The notes beneath the pieces were generated by a model. That model ran no database searches and was not told the DNA's origin. It worked only from the letters and a program-made list of their open reading frames with translations. This document shows positions 54,346-64,000 of a stretch of DNA of 64,000 nt, one piece after another. The stretch is taken from contig CM048554.1 in assembly GCA_026413225.1 (NCBI GenBank), positions 51,573,963-51,637,962 of the forward strand. The letters run 5' to 3'. Position numbers and translations under genes: made by a program. Numbering within the stretch: position 1 is the stretch's first letter; every line of letters starts with the position of its first letter. Source of the stretch: Otis tarda. Taxonomy: Eukaryota > Chordata > Aves > Otidiformes > Otididae.

Positions 54346-56854
54346 GAAAAGCAATTGCAACAGAACATTTTTAAGGGTGTGGGAGGACATGTTGCTGATG
54401 CTGTGAAATGTAATAAATTCTTTTTGGAGATGTTACATGTCAGCAGCGAAACACTTGTAAAAAACCATAAGTATCAGAACCTAAACATATGTTAGCTTAA
54501 CAAAATTTGCAAACTATTTTCATATTGCCTATAATTTTCTACAGTTACTAGCATACTGTTAATTCATTCAGGACAGTCCTTTCAGTTAGTAAAGCTAGGT
54601 TTTAGCAGCAGCTATGATCTTCATGGTTTTCATGGGTTACATCTGTCTGCATCATAGGCTTCACAGGTTTGGCCCAGGGAAATAGTTATAACCCTTTTCA
54701 AGTTCTAGAACCCTTTCCTAGTTCTAGTTCTAGACTCCAAGCATATTCCCTCCTTCTCCTCCTTCTTTGAGTAGAAGGAAAAACTGGCAGGGAGGAGGTC
54801 TCTACCATCCTTCTAACAACAGAAAATTCCCTGACACAACAAAATCTCTTGGCCGTTCCTGAGCACTTGATTCAGACCTATCATAGTTAGAAGGGGGTTT
54901 TGCTGTGGTTTTTTTTTCCTTTATGTCATTAAATTACATTTTAAATGTCATTAACATTCAACATCATTAATACACTTAAAAACACCCCAATAAAATATTT
55001 CCTTTGGTATAAATAACAAGTTATTACAGTAAATTTGTTGTCATCAAAATTATAACTCCTCTCCTTTCCATTTATGTTTGTTCTGAGCACCTATTCTCTC
55101 ACAATTTTCTAAGTAGTTGTCTATTTTGTCTTTAATTTTTTAAAAATATTGGTCTTTCTCCTGAAACCCTGAAGTCCTCTCCACTCAGGGAAATATAAAG
55201 ATAGCCCTTTGCTTGTTTTTTAAGAACAAATCTTATGCCTTGACTGTTTCTCTTAAAAAAAAAAAACACCAACAAAACCACACAAAATCGTCCAAACCTA
55301 GACTACTATTTTTGTATGGTCTGATATATTATCCTTTGTTTTGTTCCTGGCATCAAGCTTTATTTGCTGGCACAAAGAAACCTTGTACCTCCAAGCTTGC
55401 AACTCAGAGGCAGGGAATGACAAACCATAAGCTTCAAAAAGGCTTGTTCACGGTTTGTTGCCGTGATCATGCAGAAGAGTTATTCCAAAGCTACACATCA
55501 CCTTTGTTCAGTGATCCCTCACATATAATAGCCCTCAAAAATTACAATGCTCATGAAAGATAGCACAATAAATTAAAATATGACAAATAAGTATAATTAA
55601 ATGAGTGAATGTGTCCTATAATCACGATTAAACTTTCCTGGTCGGCTGATTTTTTTTTTTACAGAAGAGTCTTATTGTCTCAAATACCACAATTATTTTT
55701 GTATACTACAAGTCAAATTAAAAGTATGGTGTGTCTCAGCTATTAGGCACTGGCAATACTGACTTGCTCATGGTGGCACTACTTTGGTTACATTATGTAT
55801 TCTTGATTTGGGCAACCGAGACTGTAGGAAATTTTAGACATTTCTTTCACCTCTCCCCACCATGCAATTTTCTCATTTTCGTAACGATCAGATTTTTTTC
55901 CTTCTATTTACTGCTTGGACCCGCTGCAGAATGCTTCTAGATACATCAAAAACCAGCTGCATACGTTTTGACGAGACATCATAACACACCGTTTGTCAGT
56001 CTACATTTAACTGGTGCCCTAAGATTTCATGGCCTAAATATATAGGAAAATAGTAGTCAGGACAGTAATTTGAACAGAAATACAAGCACAGCATGCTCTT
56101 CATATTACACACACATTGATGTTTCATCTACTTAACCCATAGGCCATTCTGAAGGTAATAACATGCTACCTCAAGAGGCTAAAGTTTCATTACATTTTTA
56201 AGGACTAACAGGTGTGCCCCTATGGCTTGCCAAAATACTTCATGATGAACTGCAAAACTAATCTGTAAACCTGCTGCTCACCCCCTGGCTCGCACTGCAC
56301 CTGGCTAGTGAAATGGCAACAGTGGAGTTTATGCCTGGTCATCCTTGTTCCACTGCTGCAGACCTGAAAGCACCAGGGCAGGTGGTTAAAAGACACATCA
56401 CTAGGGAAAGAAAAAAAAAAAAAAAGTCTCTTAAATGTGTGCAGGTTACCTAAAAGCGGAAAAGCAAGCTCTTACGCCTTATCCCCCTACAGCAGTTCAG
56501 CAGAGCCTACCAAGAGCATCAGAGCAGTTGTGCTCAGACAGGGATTGAGGTCAGACAAGCTTTCAAATGCCTATTGGGCCTTTTTTATATTGGTCCTTGC
56601 AGGCCCTGTGCTTCCCAAAGCGCCTGGAAGGAGCCACCAGGGCCCCCTGCCACCTGCCTCCCCTCAGTTCTCTTGCCAACCAGGCTTTTGCTCTTGAAAG
56701 CGTGCACCTGGTGAGGCTGAAGCCTAATCGCCTTTCCAAACACATAGGACGACATGAAAGGGGTGACCCCCCCGCCCCCCCTTACCTTTTGATCCCCGGT
56801 TTGCCTACTCTATGGAATTTCTAAATACGGGGTCTGTAGAGACATTGTGTTTTC

Positions 56855-56863
56855 TATAAATAG
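56855..56863 (+). promoter_or_regulatory. TATA-like motif upstream of LYPLAL1
   Basis: The motif TATAAATAG sits at the left edge of the CpG island, about 275 bp before the start codon, which would predict transcription starting near 56885. It also reads TATTTATA on the other strand, so it could serve divergent transcription. CpG-island genes often lack a functional TATA box, so this is only a candidate. Confidence 0.35.
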
Positions 56864-57062
56864 GCTTTGGTAACGGGGCACGGCATTGAACGTGAGAACT
56901 TTTCAGGTTCGGGGTCGGGAGAGCTGCTCCTGGGGGCAGCGGGGCCTGAGGAGAGCGGGTGCCGGCAGACAGAGCCCACCGGCCGCGGTACGAAGCGCTG
57001 CACGAGGCCGGCAGCTCCCTCCCGTCCCGTCCCGTCCTGGCGCTGCGGGCGCGGGGCCGCCT

Positions 57063-57076
57063 CTGCGCCGGCGCAG
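57063..57076. promoter_or_regulatory. 14-bp GC palindrome, NRF1-like
   Basis: CTGCGCCGGCGCAG is a perfect 14-bp palindrome about 60 bp upstream of the LYPLAL1 ATG. It resembles the NRF1 dimer site (YGCGCAYGCGCR) except at its two central positions. It is a candidate core-promoter element; binding is an inference. Confidence 0.4.
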
Positions 57077-57133
57077 TGGGCCGCGCTACCGGCAGGGCCG
57101 GGCCGGGCCGTGAGGAAGAGGAGAACGGCGGGC

Positions 57134-57218
57134 ATGGCGGCGTCCGCAGCGCTGCAGAGGACTGTGGTGTCCCCCGCGGGCAGGCACACCGCCTCCCTCA
57201 TCTTCCTGCATGGCTCAG
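57134..57218 (+). CDS. LYPLAL1: LYPLAL1 coding exon 1 (partial gene)
   Basis: This is the first coding exon of lysophospholipase-like 1, an alpha/beta-hydrolase of the acyl-protein thioesterase family thought to act on short acyl or acyl-protein substrates in the cytosol. The exon encodes 28 residues plus one base, beginning MAASAALQRTVV and ending LIFLHGS. This matches the mammalian N terminus, including the VSPAGRH segment and the beta-strand leading into HGSGD near the oxyanion region. The ATG is the first in a frame that is open well upstream. It has a purine at -3 and G at +4, a strong context. The donor follows CAG at 57219 (GTGGCT), which is weaker than consensus. The phase-1 end joins exactly to the exon at 61482 to give HGSGDTGQG. 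Catalytic residues are encoded further right, outside the window. Confidence 0.95.
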
Positions 57219-58831
57219 GTGGCTGCTTCTCCCCCCACTCTCTCTCCCCTGCTGCCCCGCGGCGGGGCTCGGCGGGCGTCTCTTGGCGTAGGGGTGCTGC
57301 CCCGGGGGAGGCCGCCGTCCTCCAACCGCGGGGTCGGGGTGGCTGCCGCCGCCTCCTTCTGCGCGGCTGGGCCCTCAAAGGAGCGCGGCGGTTGTGGGGG
57401 GGGGGGGGTCGGCTCCCTCAGGCTGCGGGCCCGGCGTGAGGGAAGAGCGGGACGGGCCCGCCGGGGCGGCTGGAAAGCGAGGAGAAGCGGGGTGAGGTGT
57501 CCCTGTCCCGGCGGCTCTGGTTTCCCCTGTTCACCCCGGGGACAGTGACCCTGTCCCTGGGGACAGCGCGGCGCTGGCCGGCGAGGAGGCGCCTCCGTGG
57601 GCAAGGCGGTGTGCGTCTGCCTGGACTGGGTCTAGGGTTTGAGCCTCCCCGGACCTCAGGAGGGTCAGTGGAGTGTGTTTTAGGGACTGTGACGTTATAC
57701 ACCAGCCTGGCTTTCTTCACCATGAGAACAAACATGTTCTGGAAGGTGTTCTCTTATTTCCTCCACTCTAAAGGTAGCCACACGTGAAGTATGACTTTCG
57801 TAATTAAAATGGCTCTTGGTTGTTTTAGAACCAGACTGAGAGTGTTGTTGTCAGCTTTTAAAAGCCAGCATTAGACTGACTCCTCTCTGTTCAGAAGGGT
57901 CCTAGCTGTGTCCAAACTGGCTTCATGGCCACCACCTGCAGTTACCTGCATCAGTGACCAGTCTCAGGGCAGGAGGGCAGTGTGTGTTTTGCTGGGATTT
58001 TTTCTTAAAGATTATTTTTACCTTGCTAAATAACAACCAAGTCCATATGACTTTAAAAAAACCCAGTAATCATTGGTCTTTATTAGATCAGGGCTTTGGG
58101 AATCGATTCTGTTGAGCTGTCCATGTGCATATGGTAGCGTGCTCAACTCTCAGTGTCTTTCTCTTAGTTCTGCTTTTAGCTATTGTTTCTGTTTAGTTTA
58201 ACAAAGATGTTATTGTATTAGTTTCATTCTTACAATCTAGTTTAATTTTGCTTTTCTTAAGTTCTCAGAGTTAAAGAATGAAAGTGAAAGAGTTTGTAAG
58301 ATGTCTTCAGCCCTCTTGTTAACGCTAATGCTTTAATGCTTGAGGAAATAATTCTCATGTTGGAGGAGTAAGGGAAGATTATGGTTAGAGGTTGATTCTG
58401 CATGTGGTTCAAGTACTCTACAATTTTTCAATTTTTATATTATTTCATTCATAATGTTTGCAATGGGGAAGTACAGGGGTGCTTTTGTTTGGTTTTGTTT
58501 AGCATTCCGCAGAAAAGAATTTAAAACAGAAGTAGCCACAGTGCCATTGCTGTGGGCTGGCCTGTAAACCTCCTGTACAGAGCTTGTGATGGAAAGTGGC
58601 AGTCAAATGGCATAAATCCGTTTTGTTCGTAACACTTGCTCCAGACAAATTATAACAAGTGGGGAATGTAAATGCAAAATAATATAGAAAAAATATTAGA
58701 AAATTCTCAGTACTGTACATCAGATTTAGGTAGAAGATCCATTTGGTAGCTCAGCAGGGAAGTCAAATGGACATAACAAATGTGTAATAATTTTTTACAC
58801 TTACGTTTACAACTTTGCATGTTGTAATATG

Positions 58832-59060
58832 CATAGAATCATAGAATTGTTTAGGTTGGAAAAGAGATCACTGAGTCCAGCTATTAACCTAACATTGCGA
58901 AGTCCACCACTAAACCGTGTCCCTAAGCGTGACATCTACATGTCTTCTAAATAAGTCCAAATACATTTTCAGGGATGATGACTCCACTACTTCCATGGGC
59001 AGCCCATTTTAATGCTTGACAACCCTTTAGGTGAAGAAATTTTTCCTAATATCCAGTTTA
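58832..59060 (-). repeat. CR1 LINE 3' fragment in LYPLAL1 intron 1 (minus strand)
   Basis: Starts on the + strand with catagaatcatagaattgtttaggttgga and matches the 3' end of the copy at 21184 for about 230 bp (ccaccactaaacc, tccctaagcg, ggtgaagaaatttttcctaatatccagttta), then stops. It lies antisense to LYPLAL1. Confidence 0.92.
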
Positions 59061-59732
59061 CATTTTACATGTTGTTAGGTTTACACTGTACAGAAAGAAA
59101 ATTTGGAAATTCAAGCTACATTTAAAAGGAAAATAATTCATATTTTACTTGAAGGGGAAAAAGATTATATTGCTGCCATTAGTCTCTTTCAGGTTTGTAA
59201 ACAGACTCAAAGCGGAATCGTCTGTGCGTTGTTTGCTTCTTAGAATGCTAAAACTTAAGAACAGTCTGAAAGGCAAACCTTTCAGAAGATTGTTGGGATT
59301 TGTTTGGTGTCACAGTCTCCTCTCTTTCTCCTTCCCTTCCAAATTCTATTTTTACCAAATCAAAACGCATTATCTCAACTGCTCACAGCAGTTACAGAGC
59401 ACATGAACCATAGTGACTCTTGACGCACAGAAGGTCATAGTTAAATTTTCCCTTAATGAGTTTTCTATGACATTTCATGTCTATTTCAGGACAAGCTAGC
59501 TTCATTAACTGTAAATGTTTCTCTGATCTTGGCAAAGCTTAAGAAATGTGAATAAGTAATAAAAGATGTGTCCTGCACCATTAAGGAGTTTGTAAAGACC
59601 CAAGTAAGTCCCAGTTCTGTAAGCGTTCAGATAGTTGCTTATGTTGACCTACCTGAGGGTTGGTCCTGTGCAAGTGTTTGCAGAGGCCAGACTTAGACTT
59701 TTACTTTCTAACTGAAGAGGAGTGTATAGGAA

Positions 59733-59753
59733 AAAACAAACAAACAAACAAAC
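59733..59753. repeat. (AAAC)n tetranucleotide repeat
   Basis: About five copies of AAAC in LYPLAL1 intron 1. Confidence 0.95.
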
Positions 59754-60067
59754 CACCACATTTATTCAAGCCTCCTTAAGATACATTGTTCATAAATTAG
59801 GTGACAGCAACTGTGAGGAAATCCTTGCATGTCAAGTTTATCTACTAAGAATCAGAGGTGTGTTTGGACTTCAGCCCGTGCTACTCACATAAGCAAAGTG
59901 CTTGTGGGAATGTGTTCTGAAGCATCCAGTTAAAGATGTAAGTTTGATTTTACAGTTCAGTGAAGCACAGAATAAGATTTGTGTCAGTTTTGTGACCCTA
60001 TTGCTTATTTGTCACTTGGAGCATTTAGGTCAGAGAACTTCATGTTTATGCCATTTATGCTCAACAG

Positions 60068-60088
60068 AAAATAAATAAATAAATAAAT
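60068..60088. repeat. (AAAT)n tetranucleotide repeat
   Basis: About five copies of AAAT in LYPLAL1 intron 1. Confidence 0.95.
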
Positions 60089-61481
60089 GCTGGGTTTTTA
60101 TTCTTCTTACCTTCTGTTTTAGTTCTGAAGTTGTATTAATTGTATGTATAAGTAAAGATCACTTAATTTTGTTTGAGTGCTGAGGCAAGAGCTGATTTTC
60201 TCTATTGGGGAATTATCATCATTGTAACAATTAAAGTGGTATATTCATGTGACATTGTTCTGATGAACCCATATAATATGGCAGTAAGCCTGGCTTAGGG
60301 CAGTGATATTTTTTTTCTTGTAGTTTGGCCATTTTATTGAAAAGAATAGGGTGAGTTCTAAAGTCAAACTGACCAACTTGAGATAAAGTAATAGAGAATA
60401 CTGTTAACTCAGATTAGCAGTTTGAAATGTTAATATGTGGGAGACGACTTCAAACAAGACAAAAGTCCAGTGGCGTGAGTGGCAGTAGTGGAATTCTAGT
60501 TTGCTGATCCTCACCAGATTTTTAGGTCGAACATTACTGCATGTTGTATTACTGCCTACTATAAACCCTAGTCCTTGATGGGCCAGTTTCCTCAAGCTTG
60601 GAGCATCGTTTAACTTGTTTAACTCTTATTGGAGACTTGTGTGTGCGTGCCTTTCAGAGAGGTGGCAGTGAAGTTAGAGTTGAAGATACCGGTGATGCAA
60701 AGACAAGCTCTAGAAACTGGTGTTATACGTATATTTGTTTGAAAGGGGCACGTGCTGTCTGTATAAGAACTCATCCTGTATATCTGTTCATAACACTTCA
60801 GTCTGCACGGGTTTTGGCTATAGGCTGATTTGATAAGGCTAAGAAAAAAACACAAGGAGAGTCAGATCTCAACTAGCTTTCAAATGGAACTGTGAGATTA
60901 AGGTTCTTGAGGAGCCTGCCAGATATTTTAACCCAAACTCATCCCCTAAGCACTTTTACAGAACACTGTGTGGTTTGACTGATACTTCCCTAAAAGCCTA
61001 TGTGTAATTAGCACAATTAAATGTGAAGCTCCTTTTTATTGTTTTTGACTAGGTTTTGAAGTGGATTAACATAAAATTCTGTAGTAAAAGTAATTATCTT
61101 TTCTAAGAGGAACAGCAGGTATTTTATCTTGCTTTTTGGGATGCTCATCAGTATTTTTTGTTTATCACTGTTATCAGCAAATAAGGTAAGTTCCAAGTAA
61201 AAGGTAAGGCCTTGTGCCTGATGAGGGGATACTTAAGCCATTGCATGTAGTAAAGTATTTATTAAACTTAAATTGTGGAACCTCTTCAATAGTCTGTTTG
61301 TAGGAAGTTTTGAGTCTATCTTCATTGAAAAGGGAACTGAGGTTATTCTAGAAAGTTGTTTTAGCATGTCGGAGGATTAACTTTGTGACTTAAAAATTGG
61401 GTCAATCTGGTAGAAATACGTTTGTCATCAATTATTTCTAAATGCACAAGAATAATTCTTGTACTCTTCTATGTGATACAG

Positions 61482-61581
61482 GTGATACTGGCCAAGGAGC
61501 AAGAGCATGGATAAAACAAATTTTGAATCAAGACATGGCTTTCCAACATATAAAAGTAATCTACCCAACGGCTCCTGCCAG
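61482..61581 (+). CDS. LYPLAL1: LYPLAL1 coding exon 2 (partial gene)
   Basis: Second coding exon of LYPLAL1, 100 bp. Joined in phase 1 to the first exon, it reads [20 protein letters not shown], then [14 protein letters not shown], which is very close to the human protein. It supplies the HGSGD-TGQG loop, the helix after it and the strand ending in YPTAP, all hallmarks of the acyl-protein thioesterase fold. The acceptor is a pyrimidine-rich tract ending in ATACAG. The donor after CCAG is GTATTG, so the exon ends in phase 2 and an arginine codon is split. Translation past the donor diverges from the family (YCLIYF), confirming the boundary. No convincing third exon is visible before the window ends. 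Confidence 0.95.
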
Positions 61582-64000
61582 GTATTGTTTAATATATTTT
61601 AACTGTAGGATTAAATTACTCTATTCCAGTACTGCAAAATACGCTTGTGAATATCAATACAGACTGTCATAACACTTCCTTCTTATTCTCATGTATATGC
61701 TTTTTGGCATAACTGGAGCTCGGCAGTGTGTTGCTGCCCAGAGACTGTGATTTTAAGTGGTTAAGACTCTGAATAGTTAAGACTTCACAGAAATCACAGT
61801 GTCTAATCCAAATTCAGGTATTGTCCTCATAGTATCTTTCCATCTCCTTGATATCAATAGAAGAAGACATTCTAAAGCCATGTTCTGGATCACAGTTGTA
61901 CCTATATGAACTCCCATAAATTAACCACTAAAATATTCTGTTGTATTTAGTGCCAGGTTTCAGTTCTGAAGGTGAGCAGTCTTTTTGGCAAGTAGGGTGT
62001 GAAAGATCTTCAGCTGCTGAAGAAAGGACTGGGAGTTCAAAAAGACACATTTCTTCTAGTGTGAATTCTGACCCAACTGTTTCAATGAGAATTGAGTTCA
62101 ACATTTGCTGTAGGCATAAATCTCGTTATTAAATGACACTTTGTGTTCAGTGGTAGACCAGAAATGTAGATAAAAATACTTACCCCTGGGAATTTGAAAG
62201 TTAATGAGGTCAAACCTAAAGGCTACCTAAAAGCAACCTGGAGTTGACTACCTATTTAGCTATCTAAAGACATGGACTCATATTTCAGAGACGTTTAATT
62301 TTTCATAATATAAATTTATTTTTAAGGTGTCTGTGACTGTTAGGAAAATGTTTCCTTGAAAGGTAATGAGGCTTAAGTTTCTTTCTGAATTTGTGCATAA
62401 GCATGGGTGAATGCTGAAAGGAAAAGGAAATTGTGACATTCCACACGAACTTTCAAGGTACGGAGATTTGAAAGTCAGAAAAAAATTTCTTGGAGGGTAT
62501 AAACAAGTATAATAACAGATTTTTTTCTGGCACTCACTAATATGTGAAAAAAAACCCCAACCTTTCCTTGACCATGTATTTTTATGATCTACTTAGGCAG
62601 GAAAAGCAATTGAGAGATTGCAGTGTGAATGTACTCACTGTGTTACAGAAAAACCAAGCTCGTGAGTGGAAGTCTTTGAGGCAGGGTAGTGTGTTTTGGG
62701 TTAGTAGGTAGCGAATATGATTTTCTGTAAATAACGTACTCATTACTTCATTGATGACAGGCTAAAGTGATGGCTAGAGTTACCAGTGGCACATCACACA
62801 TACTGATGGGCTCCATTTCTTCCCTGTCAACACAGCAGGTACTGAAGAAATGCAGGAGGTTTTGCTTCCCTGTGAAATGATCTTTTTTCACATGTTATAT
62901 GCACCTCAGACAACATGTGTTAGGCCAGTGCTTCAGTTTTCCATCCAAGTGCACTTCTGGGGTCCAATCCTTTTCTCATTTATTTTGGTTTCTTTGTGTA
63001 ACTACAGATGTAAGCTATATATAAATGATTCACCAGCAAGATCTAATTCAAATGAGTGGCATTTATGGAGAATTGTTTTTTATCCTAAGACTTTGGATTT
63101 CAGTACTTTAGTAAACAGATGGGAAGAAAGATGTGAATAAACAGTTAAAAGAGGGGAAAAAATAGAGTGAAATTAAGTCAGAGTTATTCTTGTTCTCTAG
63201 AGCAGACAGAGGTCATGCATCAGTTGATTCAGTAGATTTTAGCAAAACTGTGAAAAGTTGTCTATTCAAAGAATAAAAAATGCCCACACTGTTTGTCTTT
63301 GACTGACCATATGAAGTACTCTTGGGAATATTGGTGTACAGCCCTCTGTTGCTGATGAGTGCCATTAGCTGACATAGTGAAATAAAACAGATGCCCTTAA
63401 GTACAATAGTGTTGCCACTGTTTGCAGCAGTGCTGAAGTGAAGTTAGTGAAGATACGTGTTATTGGTTGAACGAAAATAACAAAAGACTTTACAGACCCA
63501 TTTCGTGCTGTTTTGGTATTCAAGCCCAAAGCACACTGCTTTTTCAAGCATTTGTATTTGTTCCTCTCCTTTCTTCCACAGAAAGGAAAAACAAGGCCTA
63601 GAACATCCAGACTTGAATGGCAGACATTAAAATAATTATATCTGCATTAGGAACTTAAATATATGGACTGATTTTATGTGTATGTATGTATATTTTGTTA
63701 AGAATTCCAAATGTTTCTGGCACCAGCAGGGGAATTCAACATACTTGATAATGAGACCTATATGTAAATGGTTATGGATGTGCAGCTATGCTGAAGAAAG
63801 TTCTGATCCAGTCTTTGATTGTGTGGAGACAGAGCAATATGCTGGTTGAAAGCTATGCCAATGTGAGTGACAGTCTCTGTGGGTGCCATTGCGTTGTCAG
63901 TTATAGGGGCAGAGTGCAAAGTTTCCCAGCAGTTTTTACACTGATGGTGAAATCTTTGATGATGGTGAACATCTTTGTCGGCGACATGGACAGTGGGATA
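61582..64000 (+). other. LYPLAL1: LYPLAL1 intron 2, truncated by the window edge
   Basis: The sequence after the exon 2 donor contains no block matching the next part of the family (the segment after YPTAP-R that leads to the GFSMG nucleophile elbow). I treat all of it as intron. It holds an 18-bp tandem duplication near its end and no recognised interspersed repeat. Confidence 0.75.
63943..63978. repeat. 18-bp tandem duplication
   Basis: Two copies of gatggtgaaatctttgat-like sequence (63943-63960 and 63961-63978), with a few differences in the second. Confidence 0.85.

Larger units (their letters stand above)
39359..56850. other. Intergenic upstream of LYPLAL1, no gene seen
   Basis: AT-rich, nearly free of recognisable interspersed repeats. 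Contains a CA run, two hairpins (44323, 49570), a 25-bp duplication (49701), possible old palindrome copies, and C-rich runs at 56767-56781. Any divergent LYPLAL1-associated non-coding transcript would start at its right end and run leftward, but no exon can be defined from sequence alone. Confidence 0.7.
56880..57655. promoter_or_regulatory. CpG island at the LYPLAL1 5' end
   Basis: This is the one strongly GC- and CpG-rich stretch outside the LTR, in an otherwise AT-rich window, and it surrounds the LYPLAL1 start codon. It contains many CGCG, GCGGC and GGGGCGG elements, a GC palindrome at 57063-57076, and a 13-G run at 57396-57408. Such islands usually act as broad, often bidirectional promoters, and human LYPLAL1 has a divergent non-coding transcript. 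The long open frames on both strands here are expected from low stop-codon frequency and are not called as genes. Confidence 0.9.
57219..61481 (+). other. LYPLAL1: LYPLAL1 intron 1
   Basis: A 4263-bp phase-1 intron running from GTGGCT to ATACAG. Its first 440 bp are still CpG-island sequence. Beyond that it is ordinary AT-rich DNA containing a minus-strand CR1 fragment (58832-59060) and two tetranucleotide repeats (59733-59753 and 60068-60088). I see no additional exon in it. Short open frames here have no recognisable similarity. Confidence 0.9.

Noticed and set aside
56854-57604. Long minus- and plus-strand frames (up to 190 codons) in the CpG island
   Set aside because: Low stop frequency in GC-rich DNA explains them. 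Only the ATG at 57134 to the donor at 57218 matches a known protein.
63593-63640. Possible LYPLAL1 exon 3 (gaacatccagacttgaatgg, resembling an EHLES-type segment)
   Set aside because: The similarity is a few residues only, the frame closes, and no acceptor or donor of the right phase surrounds it.
1-64000. CRISPR arrays, bacterial operons, tRNA or rRNA genes
   Set aside because: No regularly spaced repeats, cloverleaf-like sequences or rRNA signatures were seen; the DNA is vertebrate nuclear.

Overview
This window looks like vertebrate nuclear DNA, almost certainly from a bird. It is AT-rich, mostly non-coding, has a single CpG island, carries spliced coding exons, and its interspersed repeats are of avian type: CR1 LINE pieces ending in the reiterated octamer (catagaat/attctatg), and one long TG...CA solo LTR of a kind I recall from many bird genomes. 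I cannot name the species.

The only protein-coding gene I can support is the 5' part of LYPLAL1 (lysophospholipase-like 1, a serine hydrolase of the acyl-protein-thioesterase family) on the + strand. Its CpG island covers about 56880-57655. Coding exon 1 is 57134-57218, intron 1 is 57219-61481 and coding exon 2 is 61482-61581. The remaining exons, with the catalytic Ser-Asp-His residues, lie beyond the right edge. A TATA-like motif at 56855-56863 and a 14-bp GC palindrome at 57063-57076 are candidate promoter elements.

Everything to the left (1 to about 56850) is gene-poor. In human the neighbour upstream of LYPLAL1 is TGFB2 across a large gene desert, and this block fits the desert side of that interval. 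It contains a degenerate CR1 body (14158-15953, +) with endonuclease- and reverse-transcriptase-like remnants, a CR1 3' end on the - strand (21184-21709), a CR1 3' end on the + strand (36100-36620), and a 1181-bp solo LTR with a perfect 5-bp target duplication (38173-39353). Another CR1 3' end lies in LYPLAL1 intron 1 (58832-59060). There are also microsatellites, short tandem duplications, several perfect short hairpins, pieces that resemble one very old dispersed palindromic repeat, and AT-rich stretches with homeodomain-type motifs that could be conserved regulatory elements.

Most open frames are short, lack splice or codon support, or are shadows of repeats and the CpG island, so I do not call them genes. 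I found no evidence for an undescribed multi-gene system. The most checkable leads are the perfect hairpins, the dispersed palindrome family, the PBX-like motif pair and the architecture of the LYPLAL1 promoter.
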